A stretch of DNA of 64,000 bases from Bacteroidota bacterium (GCA_018830105.1 JAHJTC010000024.1:62001-126000), one strand, 5' to 3'; positions 37,735 to 47,447 are shown, counted from the stretch's first letter. Translations and numbers: made by a program. The notes: generated from the letters alone by a model not told the origin.

Positions 37735-38598
37735 TTATCCCAGATAACTTTTTAAAATCTTACTTCTGCTGGTGTGCTTAAGCCGTCGGATCGCTTTCTC
37801 TTTAATTTGTCGAACCCGCTCACGGGTGAGGTCAAATTTCTCACCAATTTCCTCCAGGGTCATCGGATGGCTTCCGTTTAGTCCAAAATAAAGCTTAACC
37901 ACATCAGCCTCACGCTGGGTAAGTGTAGAAATTGCACGATCGATTTCTTTGCGGAGTGATTCGTATAAAAGCTCCGTTTCAGGTGTTGGTGCCTCATCAC
38001 TTCTAAGCACGTCATACATATTGTTCTCTTCATCCTGAATCAGGGGCGCATCCATTGAAACATGCCGTCCGGCATTTTTCATAGACTCTTTCACCTCATT
38101 TTCAGTAACTTCAAGAACATCAGCAATTTCCTCTGCATTTGGCTCACGCTCGAACTCCTGTTCGAGGCGTGCATAAGCCTTATTGATTTTGTTGATGGAC
38201 CCAATTTTATTCAGCGGCAGACGAACGATCCGTGATTGCTCGGCCAATGCCTGTAGAATCGACTGGCGAATCCACCAAACAGCGTAAGAAATAAATTTAA
38301 ATCCACGGGTTTCATCAAATCGCTGCGCGGCTTTTATAAGCCCCAGATTTCCTTCATTGATAAGGTCGGGAAGGCTTAGCCCTTGGTTTTGGTATTGCTT
38401 TGAGACAGAAACAACAAAACGAAGATTGGCCTTAGTCAGTTTCTCTAGCGCAACACGATCGCCTTGCTTGATACGTTGAGCCAGCGAAACCTCTTCCTCT
38501 GCAGTGATGAGTTCAACCTTGCCAATTTCCTGAAGATACTTGTCAAGGGAAGCTGTTTCCCTGTTAGTAACCTGTTTGGTAATTTTTAGTTGCCTCAT
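37735..38598 (-). CDS. rpoD: Primary sigma factor RpoD/SigA
   Basis: The protein has 287 residues, the compact Bacteroidota primary sigma factor. All of region 1.2, region 2 ([15 protein letters not shown]), region 3 and region 4.2 ([20 protein letters not shown]) are present. It directs RNA polymerase to TTTG/TAnnTTTG promoters. Its place downstream of rpsO and pnp is a gene order often seen in the phylum, which marks it as the housekeeping copy in contrast to the paralog at 13460-14326. It lies 36 bases after the pnp stop with no obvious promoter, so it may be co-transcribed with pnp. Confidence 0.97.
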   Translation of the reverse strand: MRQLKITKQVTNRETASLDKYLQEIGKVELITAEEEVSLAQRIKQGDRVALEKLTKANLRFVVSVSKQYQNQGLSLPDLINEGNLGLIKAAQRFDETRGFKFISYAVWWIRQSILQALAEQSRIVRLPLNKIGSINKINKAYARLEQEFEREPNAEEIADVLEVTENEVKESMKNAGRHVSMDAPLIQDEENNMYDVLRSDEAPTPETELLYESLRKEIDRAISTLTQREADVVKLYFGLNGSHPMTLEEIGEKFDLTRERVRQIKEKAIRRLKHTSRSKILKSYLG

Positions 38599-38634
38599 TT
38601 ATTATAAACTTTATTTGGCATATTGTACGTTAAA

Positions 38635-40791
38635 CTATGAGTTTTTGTTACGGTCACCATTACTTTCAGGGCGTGGAATTAAAACCTTACGCGAAAGTTT
38701 CATTTTATGGGTTTTTGCATCAATGCCTATCAGTTTCACTTTTATCTTATCGCCCACTTTTAAAACACTTTCAACAGTTTCAAGGCGACTCCATTCTATT
38801 TCGGAGATATGCAACAGGCCATCTTTTCCGGGCATTATTTCAACAAAAGCACCAAAAGGCGTAATCGTTTTCACTGTTCCCAAATAAACCTCGCCAACTT
38901 CAGGAACTGCCACAATGGCTCTGATACGGGCTTTAACCTCATCAATAGCCTCTTTGTTAGCTGATACAATATCAATCACACCGTATTCGCCTTTTTCTTC
39001 GATAACGATGGTTGTATTGGTTTCGCGCTGCATTTCCTGAATAATTTTTCCACCGGGGCCGATAATTGCTCCGATAAACTCTTTATCTACCACCATCTTT
39101 TCGATACGTGGTACATGCTCTTTATAGTCGGCACGAGGCGCTGTGATGGTCTTTTCCATTTCCTTCAGGATATGCAAACGACCTCTGCGTGCCTGCTCCA
39201 AAGCTTGTTCGAGCACCTCGTAAGGCAATCCGTCAACTTTAATATCCATTTGGCAGGCGGTGATACCGTCAACCGTTCCGGTAACTTTGAAGTCCATATC
39301 CCCAAGGTGATCTTCATCTCCAAGGATATCTGATAAGATTGCAAAATTCTCATTACCTGCTTTGGTGATCAGACCCATTGCTATTCCGGCCACAGGTTTA
39401 ATAATTTTAACACCTGCATCCATCAGTGCCAATGTACCTCCACAAACGGACGCCATAGATGATGATCCGTTGGATTCAAGGATATCAGAAACTACACGGA
39501 TAGTGTAGGGGTTGTCATCGCCGGCAGGAACCATTGGTTTGAGCGCTCTTTCGGCCAGATTTCCATGTCCGACTTCACGACGGCTTACGCCGCGGAACGG
39601 ACGAACTTCGCCGGTTGAGAAACTGGGGAAATTATAGTGCAGCATAAAGTTTGATTTCCCTTCAAATACAGCACCATCAATCGTTTGTTCGTCCAGTTTT
39701 GTACCTAAAGTAATCGTAACCAGCGCTTGCGTTTCACCTCTGGTAAATATAGCAGAGCCGTGAGCTGATGGCAAATAATCCACTTCTGACCATATCGGTC
39801 TGATTTCATCTAATTTACGTCCATCCAAACGCATGCGTTCGTTTAATACGGCATCTCTAACAGCTTCCTTCTCCACATCATGGAAATAACGCTTAGCCAA
39901 AGGCAGTTTTTCTTCTCTTTCTTCTTCAGGAAGCGTCTCCATAAACTGCTCCAGAATAGCCTTAAAGCCATCCGTGCGGGCATGCTTGTCGGGATTTCCC
40001 TGAAGTGCCAGTTCATAGCAAGGTTTGTAAGCATGAGCGGTGATGGCTTCGCGTAAAGCAGCATCATTTGTCTCATGGTTATACTCGCGTTTTGTATGCG
40101 ATTTCTCTACTTTCTTAGCTAGTTCAATTTGAGCCTGGCATTGAATCTTAATCGCTTCATGAGCGATTTTAAGGGCTTCTATCATCACTAATTCTGAAAC
40201 TTCTTTCGACTCGCCCTCAACCATCATAATATTGTCGATAGAAGCAGCTACCATCAAATCCAAATCAGCTTCTTCTAAAGCGCTTATAGTAGGATTTACA
40301 ACGAATTCGCCATTAATGCGTGCTACCCGTGCTTCCGAAATTGGTCCATTAAATGGAATGTCAGAAACGGTGAGAGCAGCAGAAGCAGCCAAGGCTGCAA
40401 GTGCGTCAGGAGCAACATCATTTTCACCTGAAATCAAGTTGATCAACACCTGTGTCTCAGCATGGTAATCTTCCGGGAAAAGGGGACGCAATGCCCTGTC
40501 GACCAATCTGCATATCAAAACTTCGTAATCGGACGGGCGTCCTTCACGCTTAAAGAAACCTCCGGGAAACTTTCCGGTGGCCGCGTATTTTTCCTTATAA
40601 TCTACTGATAGGGGAAGAAAATCGACGGATTCACGCGCTTCTTTTGCAGAAACGACAGTTGCCAAAAGCATGGTCTTGCCAGTTTTGACAACAACAGCTC
40701 CGTCGGCTTGTTTGGCGAGCTTCCCGGTTTCGATCGTGATAATTCGGCCATCGGCCATTTCGATCGTTTGTGTAATACCTTGTGGGCTCAT
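38635..40791 (-). CDS. pnp: Polyribonucleotide nucleotidyltransferase (PNPase)
   Basis: The protein has 718 residues, full length. It has two RNase PH domains (about 15-150 and 325-465), a linker helical domain, a KH domain (about 565-620, [13 protein letters not shown]) and an S1 domain (about 630-700, [17 protein letters not shown]). It degrades RNA 3'-5' by phosphorolysis. It follows rpsO with a terminator between, which suggests partial read-through as in other bacteria. Confidence 0.98.
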   Translation of the reverse strand: MSPQGITQTIEMADGRIITIETGKLAKQADGAVVVKTGKTMLLATVVSAKEARESVDFLPLSVDYKEKYAATGKFPGGFFKREGRPSDYEVLICRLVDRALRPLFPEDYHAETQVLINLISGENDVAPDALAALAASAALTVSDIPFNGPISEARVARINGEFVVNPTISALEEADLDLMVAASIDNIMMVEGESKEVSELVMIEALKIAHEAIKIQCQAQIELAKKVEKSHTKREYNHETNDAALREAITAHAYKPCYELALQGNPDKHARTDGFKAILEQFMETLPEEEREEKLPLAKRYFHDVEKEAVRDAVLNERMRLDGRKLDEIRPIWSEVDYLPSAHGSAIFTRGETQALVTITLGTKLDEQTIDGAVFEGKSNFMLHYNFPSFSTGEVRPFRGVSRREVGHGNLAERALKPMVPAGDDNPYTIRVVSDILESNGSSSMASVCGGTLALMDAGVKIIKPVAGIAMGLITKAGNENFAILSDILGDEDHLGDMDFKVTGTVDGITACQMDIKVDGLPYEVLEQALEQARRGRLHILKEMEKTITAPRADYKEHVPRIEKMVVDKEFIGAIIGPGGKIIQEMQRETNTTIVIEEKGEYGVIDIVSANKEAIDEVKARIRAIVAVPEVGEVYLGTVKTITPFGAFVEIMPGKDGLLHISEIEWSRLETVESVLKVGDKIKVKLIGIDAKTHKMKLSRKVLIPRPESNGDRNKNS

Positions 40792-40838
40792 AAGTAAATA
40801 TTAAATGTAAACTGTATTGTTGAGCCTGCCTTAAATAC

Positions 40839-40871
40839 AAAAAAAGGCAATCAACATAATTGCCTTTTTTT
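40839..40871. terminator. rpsO terminator
   Basis: GGCAAT (40846-40851)/ATTGCC (40859-40864) with loop CAACATA is embedded between seven A and seven T, giving a long stem that works on both strands. It lies between rpsO and pnp. Confidence 0.9.
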
Positions 40872-40892
40872 GGACATTTGACAAGTTCAAAT

Positions 40893-41162
40893 CTATTTTC
40901 TTAGACCAAGTTTCTTGATAATTTCCCGGTATCTTTCGATATCCTTTTTCTTTAGATAATCAAGTAACTTTCTTCTCTTCCCTACTAAGCGAACCAATGA
41001 ACGCATGGTGGAAAGATCTTTTTTATTTTGTTTCAGGTGACCGGTGAGATGCTTGATACGAAAGGTAAACAATGCAATCTGACCTTCAGCTGAGCCGGTA
41101 TCTGCAGCAGCATTACCGAACTCATTGAAAATTTCTGTCTTCTTTTCAGCAGTTAAATACAT
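40893..41162 (-). CDS. rpsO: 30S ribosomal protein S15
   Basis: The protein has 89 residues, the standard length. The conserved S15 core is present: DTGSAEGQIALFTFRIKHLT, HLKQNKKDLSTMR and LVGKRRKLLDYLKK. It binds 16S rRNA at the three-way junction. It has its own well-formed promoter and terminator. Confidence 0.99.
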   Translation of the reverse strand: MYLTAEKKTEIFNEFGNAAADTGSAEGQIALFTFRIKHLTGHLKQNKKDLSTMRSLVRLVGKRRKLLDYLKKKDIERYREIIKKLGLRK

Positions 41163-41190
41163 ATCTGATTCTTTACAATTTTTTGGGCTG

Positions 41191-41222
41191 CAAAAATAAA
41201 ACTATTTTTTAAACTAAACAAA
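41191..41222 (-). promoter_or_regulatory. rpsO promoter
   Basis: On the minus strand TTTG (41222-41219), a 20-base spacer and TATTTTTG (41198-41191) match the Bacteroidota consensus exactly. The leader is about 20 bases. Confidence 0.75.
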
Positions 41223-41231
41223 CCTATTGTG

Positions 41232-42608
41232 TTAATCTTTTTTCGCATCTTCATCTGAAGTCTTTTCATTAAAACTTTCATTAAAAGATTTCTCCTTTAT
41301 AACACGATCTTTTTCTTCCCGAGCGGCTCTCCTACTCTGCTGATAGCGTTGTATTCTTTCCCGCATCCAAACGTTAAAATCAAGTGAATTGGTATAAAAG
41401 GCCTGTGTATTTTTTGATCTTTCCAGCAAAGGAATTAATACAGAGGTAAAAATAATGCTGAACAATATCACGGAAAAAACAATATTCTTGATCAATTCGC
41501 CACCTTCAATGCCCTGCTGCAAAGGTATAGTAGCCAAAACTGCTGCTGCCAATCCCTTGGGGATCATCGTGGACATATACATCAGGTCTGTTTTATCGTG
41601 AATATCTTTACTAATCGGCATTGAAACTCTTACAACAGGAATCCTCAACAAGAACAAAACAATGGTGATAGCAAAACCAATCAGCAAGGGAATCCATTCG
41701 CTAATTTGCACAGAAATACCAATGTAAACAAAAAAGAACGTTTTCAGCAGAAAAACAGCTTCACCAAATAATATCCGCTCTGTTTCATTCAATGAATCAG
41801 GCTTTTTCGTGAAATATTTACTCAAAGCAGTGCCCTTGATTAAATCTGTATTGGCAAGCCCGATTCCGAAAGCCAGTGCGCTTATTGCTCCGCTATATCC
41901 CAGCATCTCGCTCAGGCCATAAATGATGAAGACGAAAGCAGGTGTTGTGAAAATGGAATTTTTGATATTACGGATGCGGTGTAGGATTACCGACCAGAAA
42001 AATGCGCCAACAAGACCCATAATTGAAGCAAGAATAAAACTGGCTAAGATCTGTCCTATCGTAGTACCAACCTGTATTTGACCCAGTTGCATTGCCTCCA
42101 TAAACGCAAGTGCGAAAATAATGCACAACACATCACTAAAGGCTGACTCTAGTATTAATATGGTGCGACTATTATTAGAAATTTTAAGCTGTCTGACCAA
42201 AGGAATTACAACAGCAGATGAAGTTCCCCCAACAATTGCACCCAGCATAAATGAGACCAATGGCGGAAAACCCAATATTAACCATCCAAGCAAACCTATT
42301 ACGATCATGCTGGAGAAAAAATTAAGGTTTGTGAGGAGCGAGGTTCCCCTGAGTGAGTGTCGCAAAGAATCAAACCGAAGCTCTGTTCCGCCTTCAAATA
42401 AAATGGTAACCAAGGTAATGGTTGTAAAAACAGGCCCCACAAGCCCCAGATGCTCAGTATTTACTATGTTTAAAACCGGCCCGATAATTAAACCGATAAT
42501 AATCAGCAACAACACATCAGGCACACGCTTTCTGCTGAAAACTTCGGCAAACACATGGGCTAAAAAAACCAAAAGACCAACACCAACTATCGCTACGGCT
42601 ATATTCAT
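41232..42608 (-). CDS. Cation/proton antiporter (CPA family)
   Basis: The protein has 458 residues with about 12 hydrophobic segments through residue 400 and a charged C-terminal tail (ERIQRYQQSRRAAREEKD and on). Family motifs are VTILFEGGTELRF, GAIVGGTSSAVVIPL and LESAFSDVLC. The last corresponds to the ion-binding helix, where electroneutral CPA1 members have Asn-Asp and this protein has Ser-Asp. It should exchange Na+ or K+ for H+ across the inner membrane. The specific ion is uncertain. Confidence 0.88.
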   Translation of the reverse strand: MNIAVAIVGVGLLVFLAHVFAEVFSRKRVPDVLLLIIIGLIIGPVLNIVNTEHLGLVGPVFTTITLVTILFEGGTELRFDSLRHSLRGTSLLTNLNFFSSMIVIGLLGWLILGFPPLVSFMLGAIVGGTSSAVVIPLVRQLKISNNSRTILILESAFSDVLCIIFALAFMEAMQLGQIQVGTTIGQILASFILASIMGLVGAFFWSVILHRIRNIKNSIFTTPAFVFIIYGLSEMLGYSGAISALAFGIGLANTDLIKGTALSKYFTKKPDSLNETERILFGEAVFLLKTFFFVYIGISVQISEWIPLLIGFAITIVLFLLRIPVVRVSMPISKDIHDKTDLMYMSTMIPKGLAAAVLATIPLQQGIEGGELIKNIVFSVILFSIIFTSVLIPLLERSKNTQAFYTNSLDFNVWMRERIQRYQQSRRAAREEKDRVIKEKSFNESFNEKTSDEDAKKD

Positions 42609-42916
42609 GGGCAGTTTGACTTCACTAATTAATGTCTGTCTATAATGTCCGATATCTGCGTTGCACTAAAAATTTTAATTCCTCGAATACTTTGGTATAC
42701 TACTGTTTAAAATTTTTATGCGCCCTGCCTGTCTGCTGCCACCTAGACCTGACCGCCAGGTTTATCTGCTGAAGGCAAGCAGACTTGATCTCGGGCATTA
42801 CGAATCAGCCACTGGACTTTATAAATAGACTTTAACTATTCAGATTGATTGAAAATTATGGGAGCAAAAATAAATGAAAATTAATCATCAAGGCAAAAAA
42901 TCGTATGCTGCATTAA
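42609..42916. other. 308-bp intergenic region with nested palindrome
   Basis: No gene is seen. The main structure is a GC-rich imperfect palindrome at 42731-42784: outer arms GTCTGCTGCC (42731-42740)/GGCAAGCAGAC (42774-42784) and an inner hairpin ACCTG (42747-42751)/CAGGT (42757-42761). It lies 3' of the thioredoxin-fold gene and 5' of the antiporter gene and is richer in GC than its flanks. Confidence 0.5.
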
Positions 42917-43426
42917 TCATAGTTTCAGTTTTTCGAGACATATTTTTACCTCATGGCAAAGTTTCTCGTCAACGCCAACACAATAACCTCGATACTGACA
43001 AACAAGCTTTTGATCGACATCGAAAAGCATCGCCCATGGAAATTCATTGATTCCAAGGTGCCTCGAAAGTTTTGCGTTTTCGTCCGTTAAACAGTTGATG
43101 TCAGAAGCATTCACCCTTGCATAATTGGCTGCCAAGGCATAATTTCCGCTTTTCGGAACGGCTACAGCAACAAAATTAATTGGATACCCCTGCAATGAAT
43201 CAGCATAAACAATGGCCATATCCTGCAAAAGCTGACACGATTTACGATCATCAATATCCCAAAATACAAGGATCGATAATTGCCCCTTTTTTGTCAATTC
43301 AGCGACCGAAACCAACCTGTTGTTTTTGTCGCGCAACGATACATCAGGGAAATCAAAAATCTGCGCAAATCCTGTGGAGCATAATAGAACTGCTAAAACC
43401 ACAGTAATGAGAGTCTGGCTTTTCAT
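42917..43426 (-). CDS. Secreted thioredoxin-fold (TlpA-like) protein lacking CxxC
   Basis: The protein has 169 residues with a signal peptide (MKSQTLITVVLAVLLCSTGFA). The thioredoxin fold is seen in LSILVFWDIDDRKSCQLLQDM and the cis-proline region HLGINEFPWAMLFDVDQ. Where TlpA/ResA proteins have WCxxC, this one has DRKSC, keeping only the second cysteine; other cysteines (NCLTDE, LVCQYRGYC, LCHEVKIC) are scattered. It is therefore unlikely to be a normal disulfide reductase and may be a single-cysteine or structural relative. It is divergent from crtI. Confidence 0.75.
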   Translation of the reverse strand: MKSQTLITVVLAVLLCSTGFAQIFDFPDVSLRDKNNRLVSVAELTKKGQLSILVFWDIDDRKSCQLLQDMAIVYADSLQGYPINFVAVAVPKSGNYALAANYARVNASDINCLTDENAKLSRHLGINEFPWAMLFDVDQKLVCQYRGYCVGVDEKLCHEVKICLEKLKL

Positions 43427-43473
43427 TGTTAAAATTTTAAGCAGGAAAGGACTGTATAGCAGGTTGATTGCAT

Positions 43474-43481
43474 CAAAGATA
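43474..43481 (-). promoter_or_regulatory. Candidate -7 box for the thioredoxin-fold gene
   Basis: TATCTTTG on the minus strand, about 48 bases before the start codon. No exact -33 box at the right distance. Confidence 0.45.
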
Positions 43482-43542
43482 CATCATCCAAATTAAAAAA
43501 ACAATAAAATAATTTTTATAAATTCGGTGAACATAAAAACAA

Positions 43543-43550
43543 TATCTTTG
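43543..43550 (+). promoter_or_regulatory. Carotenoid operon promoter -7 box
   Basis: TATCTTTG matches TAnnTTTG 45 bases before the crtI ATG. The -33 region is AT-rich without an exact TTTG, which may indicate a need for an activator. Confidence 0.5.
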
Positions 43551-43594
43551 TTTAATCAAGAGTTCGTTTTATTAAACAAACCATTAAAACACTC

Positions 43595-45067
43595 ATGAAA
43601 AAAGTAATCGTAATTGGCGCTGGATTTTCCGGATTATCAACAGCAGCATTGTTAGCGAAAGCCGGTTTTGAAGTCGATGTGATCGAAAAGCACGAAATGT
43701 CAGGCGGTCGTGCCCGTAAATTTTCCGACAAAGGCTTCACCTTCGACATGGGCCCCAGCTGGTATTGGATGCCTGATGTTTTTGAGCGCTATTTTGAGCT
43801 TTTTGGTAAAAAGACTTCCGATTACTACAAACTCATCCGCCTTGACCCCTCTTATACAATCTATTTCGGCCCGGGCGACAAGATTGACCTTCCCGCAAAC
43901 ACGCAAGCCCTGTATAACTTATTCGACAGTATCGAGCCCGGAAGTGGAAACAAACTCAAGGTATTTCTCGAAGAAGCCGCTTTTAAATATGAGATCGGTA
44001 TAAAAAATCTCGTGTTTAAGCCCAACAAAAGCGCCTTTGAATACCTGGATCTTAAAATTATGCGCTCAGCACTTAAGATGCACGTCATAAAGTCGTTTCA
44101 TAGCTATATTCGTAAGTTTTTCACGCATCCCAAGCTGCTACGCATCCTGGAGTTTCCCATTTTATTTTTGGGTGCAACAGCCGAAAAAACACCGGCACTC
44201 TACAGTTTGATGAATTATGGCGATATGATACTGGGCACCTGGTATCCCGAAGGAGGCATGTTTAAAGTAGTAGAAGGCTTTCAAAAAGTTGCAGAAGAAA
44301 TGGGAGCCAGGTTTCATTTCAATGAAGAAGTGAAAAAATTTGAATATACCAACAACAAAATTACTGCTGTGGTTACTTCAAAAGGCAGCTATGAAGCTGA
44401 TTATGTTATTGCCAGCGCCGATTATCACCATGTTGAACAAAAGATCCTGCCGGAGCAATACCGCAACTATAAGCCAGCTTATTGGGATTCGCGCACCATG
44501 TCGCCCTCTTCTTTGATTTATTATTTGGGCATCGACAAAAAGCTCGATGGCATGCAGCACCACACACTGATCTTTAATAAGGATTTCGAGAAACATGCAC
44601 AGCAGATTTATGAGACACCACAATGGCCCGAAAATCCATCAGTTTATCTAAGCTGTACTTCTCAAACAGATGCTACAACAGCTCCCAAAGGCAAGGAAAA
44701 TCTTTTTATCCTCATTCCGGTTGCCCCGGGCTTAAATGATACCGATGAAATTCGTGAGCACTATTTTGACTTTTCAGTACAACGTATCGAGGAAACATTA
44801 AACATAAGCTTTAAAGATGATATTATCTTTAAGAGAAATTATTCGAATCGCGATTTTGCAAAAGACTATTATGCTTTCAAAGGAAACGCATACGGCCTGG
44901 CCAACACCTTAATGCAAACGGCAATTCTAAAACCCTCGATGTTCAATAAAAAACTACCTAATCTGCTGTACACCGGCCAGCTTACGATTCCCGGCCCGGG
45001 CGTTCCCCCTGCCATTATCTCAGGGCAGATTGCGGCCGATCAGATCATAAAAAAAGAGAAAAACTAA
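43595..45067 (+). CDS. crtI: Phytoene desaturase
   Basis: The protein has 490 residues. The FAD dinucleotide-binding motif GAGFSGLSTAALLAKAGFEV starts at residue 8, followed by EKHEMSGGRARKF. The C-terminal CrtI signature lies in LYTGQLTIPGPGVPPAIISGQ. It introduces double bonds into phytoene to give neurosporene or lycopene. It is the first gene of a five-gene carotenoid operon and is followed 27 bases later by crtB. Confidence 0.96.
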   Translation: MKKVIVIGAGFSGLSTAALLAKAGFEVDVIEKHEMSGGRARKFSDKGFTFDMGPSWYWMPDVFERYFELFGKKTSDYYKLIRLDPSYTIYFGPGDKIDLPANTQALYNLFDSIEPGSGNKLKVFLEEAAFKYEIGIKNLVFKPNKSAFEYLDLKIMRSALKMHVIKSFHSYIRKFFTHPKLLRILEFPILFLGATAEKTPALYSLMNYGDMILGTWYPEGGMFKVVEGFQKVAEEMGARFHFNEEVKKFEYTNNKITAVVTSKGSYEADYVIASADYHHVEQKILPEQYRNYKPAYWDSRTMSPSSLIYYLGIDKKLDGMQHHTLIFNKDFEKHAQQIYETPQWPENPSVYLSCTSQTDATTAPKGKENLFILIPVAPGLNDTDEIREHYFDFSVQRIEETLNISFKDDIIFKRNYSNRDFAKDYYAFKGNAYGLANTLMQTAILKPSMFNKKLPNLLYTGQLTIPGPGVPPAIISGQIAADQIIKKEKN

Positions 45068-45093
45068 ACCAAAAACTCCTTAAAAACTAACCC

Positions 45094-45933
45094 ATGAAAA
45101 CATTGTACGATCATGTCTCGGCAAAAGCCAGTAAGATAACTACGAGATCTTACAGCACTTCATTCTCTCTTGGTATCAGATTGTTTCATCATAAATACCA
45201 TGATCCAATTTATGCGATTTATGGTTTTGTGCGACTTGCTGATGAGATTGTGGATACCTTTCACGAATTTGACAAAAAACAATTGCTCCAAGAATTTCGC
45301 GACGACACAATTCAGGCAATCGAAAGAGGCATTAGCCTCAACCCGATACTTCAAAGTTTTCAGGAAGCCGTGCGCACCTACAATATTGATTGGTGGCTAA
45401 TCGATCGCTTTCTGAAAAGCATGGAAATGGATTTAGATGATCTGGAATACGACCAAAAGTTATTTGAAGAATACATACTGGGATCTGCCGAAGTAGTAGG
45501 ACTCATGTGCCTTAAGGTGTTTACGCAAGGCGATGAAAAAAAATATAAAGAGCTGGAATATGGTGCCATGCGCCTGGGATCAGCATTCCAAAAAATCAAC
45601 TTCTTACGTGACCTGCATGCCGATCATCTGCATTTGGGACGAACCTATTTTCCCAATCTCGATTTGAACAACTTCGATCAGTCCAGCAAAGAATTGATTG
45701 AAGCCGATATCGAGAAAGATTTTCGCGAGGGACTTTCGGGCATACGGAAACTTCCAACAGGTACACGATACGGCGTTTACGTAGCCTATGTGTATTATCA
45801 CAATTTATTCAAAAAAATAAAACGTCTTCAGTCTGAAAAATTATTAGAGCATAAAAGAATTCGTGTGCCTAACCCTGCAAAATACGGCATGTTAGTAAGT
45901 TCTTACCTGCGCTACAGATTAAATCTGATGTAG
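45094..45933 (+). CDS. crtB: Phytoene synthase
   Basis: The protein has 279 residues, a squalene/phytoene synthase. The two aspartate-rich motifs are DEIVD (50-54) and NFLRDLHADHL (about 169-179), which bind the diphosphates of two geranylgeranyl-PP molecules through Mg. It makes phytoene, the substrate of CrtI encoded just upstream. The gene following starts 5 bases after the stop. Confidence 0.96.
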   Translation: MKTLYDHVSAKASKITTRSYSTSFSLGIRLFHHKYHDPIYAIYGFVRLADEIVDTFHEFDKKQLLQEFRDDTIQAIERGISLNPILQSFQEAVRTYNIDWWLIDRFLKSMEMDLDDLEYDQKLFEEYILGSAEVVGLMCLKVFTQGDEKKYKELEYGAMRLGSAFQKINFLRDLHADHLHLGRTYFPNLDLNNFDQSSKELIEADIEKDFREGLSGIRKLPTGTRYGVYVAYVYYHNLFKKIKRLQSEKLLEHKRIRVPNPAKYGMLVSSYLRYRLNLM

Positions 45934-45938
45934 AAACC

Positions 45939-46460
45939 ATGTTACTTATTTGGTTATTTTTAGTAGTTTTACCCCCTAATGAACCTGAGTTGTTGAGACA
46001 ATCCAGGGAGTTATTTTTCAATTTTAACCAGGAAAAATGCTCCGCTGAAAAGCTCTTTGATTTGCTGCAAAAATCACCCGATGACAACGCTGTTTTGATG
46101 GCATATAAAGGCACTGCCAGAGCCAGCTCGGCAGATTGTACCTTTTTGCCTCACAATAAACTACAGCGTTTTAACCAAGGCAAAAAACTGTTGAACAACG
46201 CGATCACGCTGGATAGTGCAAATGCCGAAATCAGATTTTTACGGCTGAGCGTTCAGGTAAACGCGCCGGGATTTTTAGCCTACAACAGTAATATCAATGA
46301 GGATAAGCAGCTTTTGCTTACAGCCTTATTTCAAAATCAAATGATTGGGAACGACACCCGTTTTACCCTACAGGTAATTGCATTTTTGCAGCAAAATCTA
46401 AATCTTGAAGCAAAAGAGTCTGAAATGTTAAAACAGCTCACTTTAAAGCTGAAAAATTAA
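45939..46460 (+). CDS. Conserved small protein of the carotenoid operon, unknown function
   Basis: The protein has 173 residues. A short hydrophobic start (MLLIWLFLVVLPP) may be a weak signal or membrane contact. The rest is helical with repeats reminiscent of TPR-like pairs (SADCTFLPHNKLQRFNQGKK, LLNNAITLDSANAEIRFLRL). There are no catalytic motifs and no membrane segments that would fit a lycopene cyclase. Its start is 5 bases after crtB and its last base overlaps the idi start, so it is certainly in the operon. A role in pigment synthesis is inferred from position only. Confidence 0.75.
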   Translation: MLLIWLFLVVLPPNEPELLRQSRELFFNFNQEKCSAEKLFDLLQKSPDDNAVLMAYKGTARASSADCTFLPHNKLQRFNQGKKLLNNAITLDSANAEIRFLRLSVQVNAPGFLAYNSNINEDKQLLLTALFQNQMIGNDTRFTLQVIAFLQQNLNLEAKESEMLKQLTLKLKN

Positions 46461-46984
46461 TGCAAGAACAAGTAATTTTAGTGGATGTGGACGATAATCC
46501 ACAAGGACTTATGGAAAAAATGGAAGCCCATCAAAAAGGAGTATTGCACCGGGCATTCTCAATTTTTGTATTTAATAGCAAGCAGGAATTGATGCTGCAA
46601 CAGCGTGCCTTTTCAAAATACCACACGCCCGGTTTATGGACAAACACCTGTTGCAGCCATCCACGCCATGGCGAAAGCCTTGAAGCAGCAACAAAAAGGA
46701 GGCTGAAGGAGGAAATGGGCATGCAATGCGATATCAAAAAAGCATTTTCATTTCTCTACAAAGCCGATGTAGGTCAGGGACTTACTGAACACGAGTTTGA
46801 TCATGTATTTATCGGACACACAGATGAACTGCCCGACATAAATCCAGAGGAAGTCGCCGGCTGGAAATATGCAAGCATGGATGAGCTCAGTATTGATATC
46901 GCAAAGAATCCAGAGAATTACACGGTATGGTTTCGTATTGCTTTTGATGAAGTAAATGATTACTTAAAAACCCTTAAAACATAA
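46460..46984 (+). CDS. idi: Isopentenyl-diphosphate delta-isomerase, type I
   Basis: The protein has 174 residues, Nudix-type. The active cysteine is in TNTCCSHPRHGES and the glutamate in the Nudix box LEAATKRRLKEEMGM; the metal site continues in YKADVGQGLTEHEFDHVF. It interconverts IPP and DMAPP, supplying precursors for the carotenoid pathway. It shares a base with the preceding stop and is followed 4 bases later by crtZ. Confidence 0.96.
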   Translation: MQEQVILVDVDDNPQGLMEKMEAHQKGVLHRAFSIFVFNSKQELMLQQRAFSKYHTPGLWTNTCCSHPRHGESLEAATKRRLKEEMGMQCDIKKAFSFLYKADVGQGLTEHEFDHVFIGHTDELPDINPEEVAGWKYASMDELSIDIAKNPENYTVWFRIAFDEVNDYLKTLKT

Positions 46985-46988
46985 TAAA

Positions 46989-47447
46989 ATGCACTGGACA
47001 ATAGCAACGCTGCTCGTTTTGGCGGCTTTTTTATTTATGGAATTTATGGCATGGTTTACACATAAATATGTGATGCATGGTTTCTTGTGGGTTTTGCATA
47101 AAGACCACCATATTCGAGATGGCCGTAAATTTGAATGGAACGACCTTTTTGCTGTAATTTTTGCCATCCCCAGTTTCTTGTTCATCTATACCGGTATCGA
47201 TGCAGGCTTCGACTGGAAATTTTATATTGGTGCTGGCATTGCACTTTACGGCTTGGCATATTTCATGTTTCATGATGTTTTTGTGCACGGCAGACTTCCA
47301 CTACTACAAAAAATGAGTAACCGTTATTTGCGCGCGACCATCACCGCGCATCTCGATCACCATAAACCTATGGCCCAATATAATTACGGCTTTCTTCTGG
47401 CTCCAATAAAGTATTACAAAGAAGAATGGAAGAAAAATAAACAATAG
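46989..47447 (+). CDS. crtZ: Beta-carotene hydroxylase
   Basis: The protein has 152 residues with four membrane helices and the histidine clusters of the fatty-acid hydroxylase/CrtZ family: HKYVMHG, HKDHH, HDVFVHGRLP and HLDHH, which bind two irons. It adds 3-hydroxyl groups to beta-ionone rings to give zeaxanthin. The substrate requires cyclised lycopene, yet no lycopene cyclase gene is in this operon. Confidence 0.95.
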   Translation: MHWTIATLLVLAAFLFMEFMAWFTHKYVMHGFLWVLHKDHHIRDGRKFEWNDLFAVIFAIPSFLFIYTGIDAGFDWKFYIGAGIALYGLAYFMFHDVFVHGRLPLLQKMSNRYLRATITAHLDHHKPMAQYNYGFLLAPIKYYKEEWKKNKQ

